A DNA stretch of 64,000 nt. Origin: Methanobrevibacter cuticularis. GTDB taxonomy: Archaea; Methanobacteriota; Methanobacteria; Methanobacteriales; Methanobacteriaceae. The first letter of the stretch is position 1, and the number at the start of each line of letters is the position of its first letter. The DNA lies in NCBI RefSeq assembly GCF_001639285.1, contig NZ_LWMW01000136.1, positions 1 through 64,000 of the forward strand, in the 5' to 3' direction. Under the pieces are notes generated by a model. It made no database searches. It was not told where the DNA came from and was given only the letters and a program-made list of their open reading frames with translations. Positions 53,118-63,228 of the stretch are shown here, piece by piece. Position numbers and translations under genes: made by a program.

Positions 53118-53795
53118 ATGAGAATAGTAGTTGCAATTGGCGGATCAATACTAATGAAAGAATATGATTATAAAAAATTTCAGGAATATGCAGAAATATT
53201 GAGATTTTTAGCACAAGAAAACGAGATATTTGTGGTTGTGGGTGGTGGAAAACCTGCTAGGGATTACATAAGCATAGTTAGAGATCTTAAATGTGGTGAA
53301 GCTAAATGTGATGATATAGGTATTGAAGTTACAAGATTAAATGCTAAACTACTTATTCTTGCACTTAAAAATGATGCATACCCTTCAGTTCCTCATAATT
53401 TCCAAGAAGCAGAAAAATATTCTGCTAGTGGAAAAATTGTGATTATGGGTGGAACAGAACCTGCCCACAGTACTGATGCTGTAAGTGCTATCTTAGCAGA
53501 ATATACTAAAGCAGACTTACTAATAAACTTAACTTCTGTAGATGGAATGTATGATAAAGATCCAACTAACAATTCCGATGCAAAACTTATTGAAGAAATT
53601 ACTGCTACTGAAATGTTAGAATTCATTAAAAATAAAGATGTTAAGGCTGGAACCTATGAATTCTTTGATATGACAGCTATACAAATGATTAAAAGATCAT
53701 CTCTTGAAACTGTAATAGCTAATGGAAATGATCCTAAAAATTTACTTAAAATTCTTAAGAAAGAAAAACTAGGAACTAGAATCATAGCTAAATAA
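53118..53795 (+). CDS. pyrH: Uridylate kinase (archaeal UMP kinase)
   Basis: 225 residues, amino-acid-kinase fold. [47 protein letters not shown] and [13 protein letters not shown] are the family segments. It phosphorylates UMP to UDP. TTTGGTGAATTT precedes the ATG. The archaeal type lacks the bacterial GTP-control insertion, and the length agrees. Confidence 0.95.
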   Translation: MRIVVAIGGSILMKEYDYKKFQEYAEILRFLAQENEIFVVVGGGKPARDYISIVRDLKCGEAKCDDIGIEVTRLNAKLLILALKNDAYPSVPHNFQEAEKYSASGKIVIMGGTEPAHSTDAVSAILAEYTKADLLINLTSVDGMYDKDPTNNSDAKLIEEITATEMLEFIKNKDVKAGTYEFFDMTAIQMIKRSSLETVIANGNDPKNLLKILKKEKLGTRIIAK

Positions 53796-53981
53796 TAAAA
53801 ATAATAAGAAAATAATTATAGGCAAATAATAAGAAAAATTATAAGAAATAAGATATATAAATAATAAGATACTAGTTTCTAAAAATTAAACTTTAAATAA
53901 ATTATTAATTATGTATTATTAAATAAATTATAACAATTTATTAAATAAATATTCATTTGAAAATTATAAAAAGGTGAAATT

Positions 53982-54173
53982 ATGGTCGATATACATAAAC
54001 ATTGCCCTGTTTGTGGTACTCCAATACCACTAGATGAAATTACTTGCTCTAATAAATGTCAAAATGTGTTAATGGAAAATCAAGCTAAAATGAAAAGAAG
54101 TAGGATACTTTTATTCATAGTGATGATTATTTTTATTATTGTATTTGTATTCATGATGTTCTTTAATAAATAA
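53982..54173 (+). CDS. DUF2116-type zinc-ribbon membrane protein
   Basis: 63 residues. HKHCPVCGTPIPLDEITCSNKC is a C-x2-C...C-x3-C zinc ribbon at the N-terminus, followed by a short charged linker and one membrane helix (residues about 41-60, ending MMFFNK). This is the layout of the archaeal DUF2116 family, of unknown function. AAAAGGTGAAATT precedes the ATG. Confidence 0.88.
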   Translation: MVDIHKHCPVCGTPIPLDEITCSNKCQNVLMENQAKMKRSRILLFIVMIIFIIVFVFMMFFNK

Positions 54174-54328
54174 ACAATAATTTAGTGATAAATAAATGAA
54201 TAATCATAGATATCTGGAAAATACGATGTGTCTCTAATCATATTCATATATACTCACTAAATCATTAGTCTTTTAAGTAGCTATTTAATTAATAATAGAA
54301 TATAATAAAAAAGAATAAAAGGTTTAAA

Positions 54329-54679
54329 ATGTTATTATCATCTACCAACACATTAGAAACTAAAACAATCACAAACTATCATGGATTAGTTACTGGAGAA
54401 TCTTTAATTGGTTCTAATGTATATAAAGATCTATTTTCAGGAGTTCGTGATGTTGTAGGTGGAAGAACTGCTGCTTATGAAGTAGAACTCCAAAAAGCAA
54501 GAGAATTAGCTTTAGATATTATGAAGGATAAAGCAAAAAAACTTAATGCAAATGCAATTATTGGATTGAAAATATCTTACAATAATCTTGGTGGGACAAT
54601 GGGAAATACAATACTTGTAACCACCTATGGAACCGCTATATCTTACAAAGAAGATTATATATCCTTAAAAACGGATTAG
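54329..54679 (+). CDS. YbjQ family (UPF0145) protein
   Basis: 116 residues. [40 protein letters not shown] and [10 protein letters not shown] are typical of the YbjQ/UPF0145 family, small oligomeric proteins annotated as possible heavy-metal binders but functionally unproven. AAAGGTTTAAA precedes the ATG. The next gene on the same strand carries a related domain at its C-terminus. Confidence 0.88.
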   Translation: MLLSSTNTLETKTITNYHGLVTGESLIGSNVYKDLFSGVRDVVGGRTAAYEVELQKARELALDIMKDKAKKLNANAIIGLKISYNNLGGTMGNTILVTTYGTAISYKEDYISLKTD

Positions 54680-55005
54680 TAACTAATTTAAAGAAAAACT
54701 ACACATCATTAATGATTACTTTATTATTTTAAGAATAGTTAGATATGTCCAATGACTAATTATACTACTTACCACATTAATTAGGAATTAATATAAATTT
54801 AATTAGTTATATTAATTACTATTTGTTTTAATGCATTGAATAGCTAAAATACATTATGATAGGTTATTATTATTCATAAATGCCTTAATGCATTGAATAG
54901 GTAAAATACATTATGATAGGTTATTATTATTCATAAATGTTTTAATGCATTGAATAGCTAAAATACATTATAATAGGTCATTATTATTCATAAAAATGTG
55001 AAAAC
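54680..55005. repeat. Intergenic region with a 57-bp tandem repeat, three copies
   Basis: AATGCATTGAATAGNTAAAAT-type units start at 54830, 54887 and 54944 (N is G or C). The array runs to the start of the next gene. Confidence 0.95.
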
Positions 55006-55860
55006 ATGATTTTAGCAGAATATAGGAAAGAAGAGATTAAAAAAAAATTAATAGCTATTTTTTGCATAGTTATTGGTACTTTAATTGGAATAATATCCTT
55101 ATTCTTATTTTATCTATTTGATATATCTATTTTTGGATTTAATATAGGCCTAATTTTATGCCCTGTAATGGCAGGATATGTTGAAACATATCTTGCAGAA
55201 CGGTACTATGGAAAAACCACTGGAGCAGTTAGTGCATTTATATTATTCATTGTAACTGTTCTTTATGGATTTATCTTTATTAACACAGGATTGGGATTTA
55301 ACATAATTTCAATTGGAAGTGCTGCAGTCATTTTACAAGCAGCTTTCCCCACATTAGTAAATTATTTCATAATTGTAGTTATACTTGGAATAATATCATA
55401 TTTTTTAGGAATTTTCATAAGATTACTTAACTTTATCCATATACTCACGAGAAAGGCATATTTTATATTAATTGGAAAAGAATATGTTAAAAAAAAAGGT
55501 AAAATGGATTATAAAGAAGAAAAAAGGAGTGTAGATATAAATAATCTAGGAATTCTATTTTTAAGTACAACAAGTGAACCAAATAGAGAAATTAAAGAAT
55601 TTAGTGGATTTTATGAAGGTGAAATATTGATTCAGCACTCTAAAAAATTAATTGACAGTACTCAAGACCATGGAAATGTTTCATTACTTAAAAGTCTTCA
55701 AAAAGCACAAGAACAGGCCATTATAAATTTAAGTGATTCTGCAAAAAAAGACAAATGCAATGCCATATTGGATTTAAGCATAGAATTCAATAGATTAGGT
55801 GGTTTAAAAGAAGACTCCATTTATGTTGTGGCTCGTGGAACCGGTGTTAGATTAGAATAA
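55006..55860 (+). CDS. Membrane protein with C-terminal YbjQ-like domain
   Basis: 284 residues. Residues about 12-150 contain four to five membrane helices (LIAIFCIVIGTLIGIISLF, then ILFIVTVLYGFIFI and others) with GLILCPVMAGYVETYLAERY between, resembling a small integral membrane domain. Residues about 180-284 resemble the neighbouring YbjQ protein: SLQKAQEQAIINLSDSAKKD, CNAILDLSIEFNRLGG and VVARGTGV. So it looks like a membrane-anchored YbjQ paralogue, and duplication from the gene upstream is plausible. Function unknown. Confidence 0.75.
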   Translation: MILAEYRKEEIKKKLIAIFCIVIGTLIGIISLFLFYLFDISIFGFNIGLILCPVMAGYVETYLAERYYGKTTGAVSAFILFIVTVLYGFIFINTGLGFNIISIGSAAVILQAAFPTLVNYFIIVVILGIISYFLGIFIRLLNFIHILTRKAYFILIGKEYVKKKGKMDYKEEKRSVDINNLGILFLSTTSEPNREIKEFSGFYEGEILIQHSKKLIDSTQDHGNVSLLKSLQKAQEQAIINLSDSAKKDKCNAILDLSIEFNRLGGLKEDSIYVVARGTGVRLE

Positions 55861-55944
55861 TTAAAATTCAAAATAAAATAAACTATCAACCCTGAAATTA
55901 AAAGCTTATTTAGAGATATTATCCTAAAACTCCCTATTTCGTAA

Positions 55945-56799
55945 TTAAGAATTAACTATAAGATGTCCAATATACCCAATTGGATCTAATCCCAAGAGTT
56001 TAATTCCTATGAAAAACATTAAAATGGCAAAAATGAGTTTTAATAACTTTTCGGGAGATCTATAGACTAATTTTGCACCTAGGTATGCCATAGGAATAGA
56101 AAAAATAGCTATTATTCCAAAATTAATTAAACTAATATATCCTAAATAGTAAGGCAATGTATTAATTTTTAATCCAGTTAGAATATAAGAAGCTGTTCCC
56201 CCAATGGCAGTTAAAAATATGAAAATAGAAGAGATTCCGATAGATTCTTTTATTGAAAATCCTAAGAAGAATATAAGAGCAGGGACTAAAAGTATTCCTC
56301 CACCAATGCCAAGTAGGCCTGAACTGAAGCCAATACTTACTCCTAAAATAGCTCCAATTACCATAGAAAATTTTAATTTGCTAGATTGTTTTTCTGAATC
56401 CTTATTTGCTACCATATAAATAGAGATCAATGCCAAAAAAATTCCTAAAATTGATTGCAAAATAGCTGCAGGAAGTAAAGAAGAGGTGATTCCTCCTAAA
56501 ACTCCTCCAAGCATCCCAAAGATACCTAATATTATTCCTGGTTTTATTATCTTTTTTAATCTATTTTGATGAGTGTAAGCTCCAGCTAATGAGGTAGGAA
56601 TAATAATAGCTAAGCTTGTTCCTAAAGATATTCTTAGAGCTAGGTCTGTATCAATTCCAGTAGATGTAAGTAAAAAGAATTGAAGAGGAACCATGAGAAA
56701 ACCTCCACCTACACCAAGTAAACCTGATGAAATTCCTGCAAAGACTCCAATAAACATTAAAAGTATTATATATTCAATAGAAAAAATCAAACACCTCAC
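55945..56799 (-). CDS. TauE/SafE-family membrane transporter
   Basis: About 284 residues, eight membrane helices in two repeats: GISSGLLGVGGGFLMVPLQ in the first half and GFSSGLLGIGGGILLVPAL in the second, the family hallmark. It is a predicted exporter or importer of small (sulfo)anions; the substrate is unknown. The start is unclear: the longest frame begins with GTG 56799, but that codon is part of the GTGAGGTG ribosome site; TTG 56790 is close behind it and ATT 56787 has better spacing. No ATG is available before residue 15. Confidence 0.88.
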   Translation of the reverse strand: MRCLIFSIEYIILLMFIGVFAGISSGLLGVGGGFLMVPLQFFLLTSTGIDTDLALRISLGTSLAIIIPTSLAGAYTHQNRLKKIIKPGIILGIFGMLGGVLGGITSSLLPAAILQSILGIFLALISIYMVANKDSEKQSSKLKFSMVIGAILGVSIGFSSGLLGIGGGILLVPALIFFLGFSIKESIGISSIFIFLTAIGGTASYILTGLKINTLPYYLGYISLINFGIIAIFSIPMAYLGAKLVYRSPEKLLKLIFAILMFFIGIKLLGLDPIGYIGHLIVNS

Positions 56800-57381
56800 T
56801 TAATAAAAAAAACCATTTAAACAAATTACAATTAATAAATAGAATTTTATAAGGATATCTTTTATGAATCATAATGATTAATAAAATATTATTTTGTATA
56901 GATTAAACATATACATTATATTATATTGTAAATAATTTTTTATTGATAACAATGAATCTAATTAATAATAATGATAATAATGATAATAATGATAATAATG
57001 GTATACCAAATTAATAACAGCATATCTTAATATTAAATAATACAAAATACAAATATTGATTATAAATATTAGACTATAAATATTTATTACAATTTTAATT
57101 ATTATAATTATTATTATAATCATTATGAGTTAGAGAGTTATAATACATTCTGACCATTACAATTATGAAATCATTATTATGAAATTTTAAAATATTCTTT
57201 AGTATACTATAAAATTTTTAAATTAGACAATTAAATTTTATATTTAGTGTTTAAAATAGTAATATGAATATCCTAAAATAGTAATATGAATATGTTAAAA
57301 TAGTGATAGAAACATATTAAGATAGTAATATGAATAATATGAATATCAAAAGATTTTACAAGTGTTAACTGGGTCTTAAAC
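56800..57381. other. Divergent intergenic region with a 9-bp microsatellite
   Basis: 582 bp, extremely A+T-rich. At about 56965-57000 the unit AATAATGAT repeats four times; ATAGTAATATGAATAT recurs loosely at 57257-57330. No gene. Confidence 0.7.
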
Positions 57382-58620
57382 ATGAAAATAAGTAGATATA
57401 CAATAGCTGGTATCATATTTCTATTATTATCAATATTAATATTCTTTTCTAATTCTTTAGACTTTTTTATAAGACCAATTACTGAATTATTTTTGATGGG
57501 GTCTTCAAAAGGTAAAGATATTTTATTTTTTGCAATCATAGGTTTATTTTTAATTTTTAGTCAGATATTTGAATATAATAACAATTTCAAGGAAAATTCA
57601 ATTGTTAAAAATCTAATATCATTTAGAATATCAAAGATTCTTAAATTTAATAATAGATTCTATCTTAAGATTTCAATCATATTATTTTTAATTACTGCTA
57701 TACTTGGTTTGATTCTTGAAGTAGTTATGAGATACTATTTAGGGATAGGGCAACTCACTATCTTTGTTAGCATGGTTCCAGATCCAACTACAACAAGTAT
57801 AATACATTCGCATATTTATAAAGCTATTTTAGGGAATATAATTACCTCTACTCTTACAAATGTTCCTGAAGGAATTCATACAGCTGATTCATTAGCCCAA
57901 TATGTTCCAGTATTGGCCAATATAATAATGATCATATTGCCTATAATGTTTTTAACATTACTCGCTTCCTTGAAAAATCGATTGTTTCCTACTAGATTGA
58001 TTTTAATATTCGCAGCTACTTGTGGATTGATCGGAATAGTAGATGGGGGTTTATTCTCTACTCCAGCTATTGTGGGAATATTTGGAATGATGATTATTTA
58101 TTTTGATGAATATCCTCTAAATTACTACATTGGGAAAGTTCTTAAAATCCAGTCCCTCACTGACAAAACAAGAAATAAGATAATTTTTATTCAAAAACAT
58201 AGCATGAAATCTTACCTTACTTTTAAAAGGACAGTTCCTTATATATTTTTGATTTTAATAATAATATTAAGAATATCAATTGCAATTTTAGGTACTAATA
58301 CTGAATATTATGAAGTAGCCATATTTGATCCCGTTGACAACTTAGATTTAGATAACTATTCTATCTTATCCATAAATGAATCTAGTAATAATTCTAGTGA
58401 AAAAAAGAATAACACTAGTAATCTCAACAGTGATGTTGTTAATGGAAACAATAAAGTAATTATTAAGTTTTCGGCAGAATACAATGAGATGGATCTATTG
58501 AACAGTTTAACAAAATCTCTTGAGAATAAATCTAGCAGTTTTACAATGTCATGGAATTTTTATTCTTATTTTAAGGAATATAATAATAATATGACTTCAG
58601 CTACCAATATTAATGAATAA
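57382..58620 (+). CDS. Multi-pass membrane protein of unknown function
   Basis: 412 residues with about eight predicted membrane helices between residues 5 and 310 (for example IAGIIFLLLSILIFF at the N-terminus and YIFLILIIILRISIAIL near 290). Conserved-looking polar loops contain SMVPDPTTTSIIHSHIYK and NVPEGIHTADSLAQY. After the last helix a Ser/Asn-rich linker leads to a small soluble domain (about 345-412). I do not recognise the family. It precedes the glycosyltransferase fusion by 284 bp on the same strand, so a role in surface polymer synthesis is possible but unproven. Confidence 0.7.
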   Translation: MKISRYTIAGIIFLLLSILIFFSNSLDFFIRPITELFLMGSSKGKDILFFAIIGLFLIFSQIFEYNNNFKENSIVKNLISFRISKILKFNNRFYLKISIILFLITAILGLILEVVMRYYLGIGQLTIFVSMVPDPTTTSIIHSHIYKAILGNIITSTLTNVPEGIHTADSLAQYVPVLANIIMIILPIMFLTLLASLKNRLFPTRLILIFAATCGLIGIVDGGLFSTPAIVGIFGMMIIYFDEYPLNYYIGKVLKIQSLTDKTRNKIIFIQKHSMKSYLTFKRTVPYIFLILIIILRISIAILGTNTEYYEVAIFDPVDNLDLDNYSILSINESSNNSSEKKNNTSNLNSDVVNGNNKVIIKFSAEYNEMDLLNSLTKSLENKSSSFTMSWNFYSYFKEYNNNMTSATNINE

Positions 58621-58904
58621 ATAGGAAGCGATTATAACATCATATTTATAAAATTCTATATAAAATTTAATAATCTTTTAATAAAATTATTAAACATCAA
58701 AAACAATAGAAATAATATAAAAAATAAATAGAAGTAAAAATTAATAATTAAAAGTAAATATATTGATTCATAATTTCATCATAATAAATAGAAAATTAAA
58801 AAATAAAAGATTAAATCAAAATTACTAAAATAAAAATTAATAACAAAACACTAAACCCACATATCAAAATTACTAAAATAAAAATTAATTTATTGAGGAT
58901 ATAT

Positions 58905-60986
58905 ATGAAACTTAGTATCATTATTCCAACATATAATGAAGAAAAATATCTTCCTAATCTATTGAAAAGTATTAAATCTCAAAAATACGAAGATTATGAG
59001 ATAATAGTGGCTGATGCTGATTCTAAAGATAGAACTATAGAAATAGCTAAAAAATATAGATGTAAGATTGTTAAAGGAGGAATCCCTGGAATTGGGAGGA
59101 ATAACGGTGCTAAAATAGCTAAAGGAGAGCTATTGCTATTTTTAGATTCTGATTTAGAACTTACTGAAAATTATCTTCAAAGTCTTATTGAAGAATTTGA
59201 AAGAGAGAAAGCAGATATAGGAATAACATTGATGATACCTTCATCTGAAAAGAAAAGAGATAAAATTCTTCATGATTTAGCCAATTGGTTTATGATAGCT
59301 TTTGAGAAAATTAAACCTCACGGAGCTGGATGTTATGGAATAATAACCAAAAAATCATTACATGATAAACATGAAGGTTTTGATGAAAAACTTACTTTTG
59401 GAGAAGATACTAACTATATTGAAAAATTAGCCAAAAATAATACTTTTAAAGTTCTCAGAACTCCAAAAGTTTGTGTTTCAACAAGAAGATTGGAAGAAGA
59501 AGGTTTAGGTAAGCTTGCAAGACAATATAGTAAAAGTACATTCAATGATTTTAGAGGAATTCGGACAGCTGCAGAAGATTTAGGATATGATTTTGGACAT
59601 GGCCCTAAGAATTTCATTGAAGAAGATGCTTTAATTGCAAAACTAGATGCATCACGAATTACAGAAAATATAGTACCTAATAATGAAAAAACTACCAAAA
59701 ACAAAATAAAAGAGGATATAAACAACATTATAAATAATTCCATTAAAACAAATGAATCCCATAGCATAATGAATACTTCTATCTCTAATAATCATTCAAA
59801 AAAAAGTCCTGCTTTAAAAGAAAAAAATCCTAACTTAAAAAAGACTAATCACCATTTAAAAGAAAAAAAATATGGAGTAGGAGAAGAAAAGAAAGAAAAA
59901 TATGGTAAAAAAAGAATTATATACTCTGTTTGTGGAGAAGGAATGGGTCATGCAGTTAGAAGTGGTGTGATACTTGAAGAATTAATAAAAAAATATGATG
60001 TGATAATCTTTTCAAGTGACCGAGCTTATGAATACCTCAATAAAAAATTTGAAAATGTTTTTGAGATTGGGGGCTTTAATACAGTGTATAAAAATAATAG
60101 AGTTCAAAACACTAAAACTCTTTTCAATGCTATAAAAGAAACTCCCACTAATTTAAAGGAAGGATATGGCATCTTATTTAAAAAAGCTAGAGAATTCAAA
60201 CCAGATATAATAATTTCTGATTTTGAAAATTATTCAAGCATTTTAAGTAAAATTATAAATGTCCCACTAATTAGTATAGATAATGTGCAAATGATAACTA
60301 AAACTCATATAGAATATCCTCCAGAATCTCAAAGAGAAATGTTAAAAGCTAAAGGAGTTATAAAATCCTATATAATTCGACCGAGAAGATATATAATTAC
60401 TAGTTTCTTTTATCCTGAGATAAAAAATCCTGAAAAGACAGCTGTTTTTCCTCCAGTGATAAGAGATAAAGTGAGAAACCTTAAAACTAGCTACAGAGAC
60501 TACATTCTAGTATATCAAACAAGCTCTAATAATGTTAAGTTAGTAAATGCTTTAAAAGATATCGATGAAAAATTCATAGTCTATGGATTTAACAAAAAAG
60601 AAGTAGATGAAAATTTAACATTTAGAAAGTTCAATGAAGACCAAATATATGATGACATGAAAAATGCTAAAGCTGTTTTGACCAATGGAGGTTTTACATT
60701 CATAACTGAATCTATTACTCTCAAAAAACCTATTTATAGTGTTCCTGCTAAAGGAAACTTCGAACAGCTATTAAATGGATTTTATGTTGAAAAATTAGGT
60801 TATGGAAAAATGAACAGAGAACTAAATCTTAAGGAAGTTAAAGAATTCTTAAATAATCTAGAAAGATATCAAAAAACACTAGCTAAAGTTGAAGTTCAAG
60901 ACAACAGTAAAATACTCCAAGAAATAGAAAGATCAATTGAAAAATACTCAGTTAATAAAGAAAATATTAATTTAGAGTTAACTTAA
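58905..60986 (+). CDS. Fused glycosyltransferase: GT2 domain plus MJ1255-type GT-B domain
   Basis: 693 residues. Residues 1-240 are a GT2 (GT-A) glycosyltransferase: LSIIIPTYNEEKYLPNLLKS, VADADSKDRT, LLFLDSDLEL. Residues about 245-330 are a Lys/Asn-rich linker. Residues about 345-680 match the MJ1255/VC2487 family, a GT28-like GT-B enzyme: RIIYSVCGEGMGHAVRSGVI and TNGGFTFITESI and KPIYSVPAKGNFEQ. Two glycosyl-transfer steps in one chain suggest consecutive steps on a lipid- or cell-wall-linked glycan. GAGGATATAT precedes ATG 58905; a TTG four codons earlier overlaps that site. Confidence 0.88.
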   Translation: MKLSIIIPTYNEEKYLPNLLKSIKSQKYEDYEIIVADADSKDRTIEIAKKYRCKIVKGGIPGIGRNNGAKIAKGELLLFLDSDLELTENYLQSLIEEFEREKADIGITLMIPSSEKKRDKILHDLANWFMIAFEKIKPHGAGCYGIITKKSLHDKHEGFDEKLTFGEDTNYIEKLAKNNTFKVLRTPKVCVSTRRLEEEGLGKLARQYSKSTFNDFRGIRTAAEDLGYDFGHGPKNFIEEDALIAKLDASRITENIVPNNEKTTKNKIKEDINNIINNSIKTNESHSIMNTSISNNHSKKSPALKEKNPNLKKTNHHLKEKKYGVGEEKKEKYGKKRIIYSVCGEGMGHAVRSGVILEELIKKYDVIIFSSDRAYEYLNKKFENVFEIGGFNTVYKNNRVQNTKTLFNAIKETPTNLKEGYGILFKKAREFKPDIIISDFENYSSILSKIINVPLISIDNVQMITKTHIEYPPESQREMLKAKGVIKSYIIRPRRYIITSFFYPEIKNPEKTAVFPPVIRDKVRNLKTSYRDYILVYQTSSNNVKLVNALKDIDEKFIVYGFNKKEVDENLTFRKFNEDQIYDDMKNAKAVLTNGGFTFITESITLKKPIYSVPAKGNFEQLLNGFYVEKLGYGKMNRELNLKEVKEFLNNLERYQKTLAKVEVQDNSKILQEIERSIEKYSVNKENINLELT

Positions 60987-61223
60987 AATATAGTTAGATA
61001 TTAATTGTATATACTATTCATACATTAGATAAATTCTAGATTAAAAATAAATAAAAAAAATGAATAAAATTAAAAAATAGATTAAAAAGATGAATAAAAT
61101 TAAAAATAAATAAAAAAGATAAATAAAATTAAAAATAAATAAAAAAATGAATAAAATTAAAAATAAATAAAAAAGATGAATAAAATTAAAAAATAGATTA
61201 AATATATGTTTATGAAGTTTGTT
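60987..61223. repeat. Intergenic gap with repeats of about 30 bp
   Basis: AAAAATAAATAAAAAAGATG and AATAAAATTA segments recur five times between about 61040 and 61200. Confidence 0.85.
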
Positions 61224-62216
61224 TTATAAAGTTACACCCATTTCAAGCTGTTCTGTTAGTTCTTTATACCTATTTCTTATTGTAACTTCTGTAACTCCTG
61301 CAATATCCGCAACATCACGTTGAGTTTTTCTCTCACCCAATAGAACTGATGCGATGTACAATGCAGCAGCAGCAACCCCAGTAGGTCCCCTACCAGAGGT
61401 GAGACCTTTTTCCATAGCTTTTCCAATAATTTCAATAGCTCGTGATTGTACTTCACCAGAAAGACCAAGTTCACTTGCAAATCTTGGAACATAATCTACA
61501 GGAGATGTTGGAGGAAGTTTTATATTTAATTCTCTTGTTAAAAATCTGTAAGTTCTTCCTACTTCTTTTTTACTAACTCTTGAAACTTCAGCTATTTCAT
61601 CCAATGTTCTTGGAACATTACAACGACGACAAGCAGCATAAAGTGATGCAGCAACAACTCCTTCGATACTACGTCCTCGAATAAGTTTATTCTCAACTGC
61701 ACTCCTATAAACAACAGAAGCAGCTTCCCTTACACTTCTTGGAAGACCCAATCGTGAAGAATCCCTATCTAGTTCACTTAAAGCAAATGCAAGATTTCTC
61801 TCAGTAGCTCCAGAAATTCTTATTTTTCTTTGCCATTTTCTTAATCTATACCATTGAGCACGATTTCTTGCAGGAATATCCCTACCATAGATATCCTTAT
61901 TCCTCCAATCAATCATAGTACTTAAACCTTTATCATGTATAGTATAGGTAATAGGAGCACCTACTCTAGTACGTTTATCTCTTTGCTCATGATCAAATGC
62001 TCTCCATTCAGGACCCATATCAACTAAATTTTCATCAATAACTAATCCACAGCTAGCACAAACTACTTCTGCCCTTTCATAATCTCCAATTAGTTCTTCT
62101 GATCCACATTCTGGACATTTATTCTGTTTTTCTGTATCAGAGACATCATTCTGCATTCTTTTCTTTGCAGAAATATTTTCTATAGGTTTTCCTTTTTCAG
62201 AAAACTTATCTTTCAT
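61224..62216 (-). CDS. tfb: Transcription initiation factor TFB
   Basis: 330 residues. Zinc ribbon at about 34-58 ([20 protein letters not shown] then SCG), the B-reader and linker region ([19 protein letters not shown]), and two cyclin-like repeats with the C-terminal DNA-binding helix-turn-helix ([20 protein letters not shown]). It bridges TBP, BRE and RNA polymerase. ATG 62216 overlaps the gar1 stop as ATGA, so translation is probably coupled. It is the only TFB in the window. Confidence 0.97.
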   Translation of the reverse strand: MKDKFSEKGKPIENISAKKRMQNDVSDTEKQNKCPECGSEELIGDYERAEVVCASCGLVIDENLVDMGPEWRAFDHEQRDKRTRVGAPITYTIHDKGLSTMIDWRNKDIYGRDIPARNRAQWYRLRKWQRKIRISGATERNLAFALSELDRDSSRLGLPRSVREAASVVYRSAVENKLIRGRSIEGVVAASLYAACRRCNVPRTLDEIAEVSRVSKKEVGRTYRFLTRELNIKLPPTSPVDYVPRFASELGLSGEVQSRAIEIIGKAMEKGLTSGRGPTGVAAAALYIASVLLGERKTQRDVADIAGVTEVTIRNRYKELTEQLEMGVTL

Positions 62217-62488
62217 CTTTTCTTTCGTGTTCTTCTCCCCTTTTTCTTTTTATTAATTGATACATATAAGTCATTACCCTTATCCAATTTGCTATTTTCC
62301 AGATTTACAGAGCGAAACATGCTTATTGAAATATATGGTTCCTTTGTAGGTCCAAATACTTCAATAACTTTGCCTATTTTTTTCTTATCTTTATTAAAAA
62401 CAAAGGCTCCAGCAGGTGGAGTCTGAGAAGATCTAGCTATTAATTTCCCAGAATTAGACAAATGTGAAATGTTCCCTAAAAATTTCAT
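62213..62488 (-). CDS. H/ACA ribonucleoprotein subunit Gar1
   Basis: 91 residues. The beta-barrel segment [40 protein letters not shown] is typical of archaeal Gar1, and the C-terminal [12 protein letters not shown] is a basic RNA-binding tail. It works with Cbf5, Nop10 and L7Ae in guided pseudouridylation. The gar1-tfb pairing, with ATGA overlap, is widely kept in euryarchaea. Confidence 0.9.
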   Translation of the reverse strand: MKFLGNISHLSNSGKLIARSSQTPPAGAFVFNKDKKKIGKVIEVFGPTKEPYISISMFRSVNLENSKLDKGNDLYVSINKKKKGRRTRKKR

Positions 62489-63228
62489 AGAATCAAACTT
62501 AAAAATTAAAACTTATTTGTATAATTCATGAACCCATATTTTATGAACTCATATCTAAATTTTTAATAATATTATAAATTTTATATAATAAATTATAATA
62601 TATAATATAAATTTTCTAATATATAAACCTTCCGATAGCATTATATATAATTAAAAATAGCTATTTAAATAATTTACTATTTGATTCAAATCAAAAATAT
62701 AAAAGATTTAGCTATTTATAACTAATTAATACGTTACCATTATATTTGATTAACTTATAACTATTAAATCACGAAATGGATTAATTCTATAAATAATTAT
62801 TTGAAAAATTAGAATAATATTAGAAAGAATATCTCTATAATAAAACTGAAAAATATTTGTTATCTTCTTTTTTATTTCTTAAAATAAAAATATAATTAAA
62901 TATGATATTTTAGATAATTTCTTTTTTTATATTTGTTAAAATAAAAATATATTCAATATATGGTACATTTTATGATATGTTTCTTATTTTATTAATTCAA
63001 ACCAATTAATAAGTAAATTTTGGAAATTCTAAAGATATAGATAAATTATTTATATAGGTTCTAATGTACTATATCTCAATATTTTATAATACAAATATTT
63101 TGTTCAAACTAATTTATATAATTTGTGATAGTAATTTTTATTAAGTTATTTATGATTTTTATTAATTATTAATTAGAAATTATATTATTAACAATGAGAT
63201 TATTAACAGTGTATTATTATGGTGGTTT
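62489..63228. other. Intergenic region, no gene seen
   Basis: 740 bp of very A+T-rich DNA between the flippase-like gene's stop and the gar1 start. It contains one ATAGCTAT (62657-62664) and the gar1 promoter, not resolved. No array or RNA gene recognised. Confidence 0.4.

Noticed and set aside
57273..57539. Minus-strand frame overlapping the start of the unknown membrane protein
   Set aside because: It overlaps the better-supported plus-strand gene and lacks a ribosome site.
61277..61492. Alternative minus-strand frame inside tfb
   Set aside because: It is a shifted frame within the well-conserved TFB cyclin repeat.
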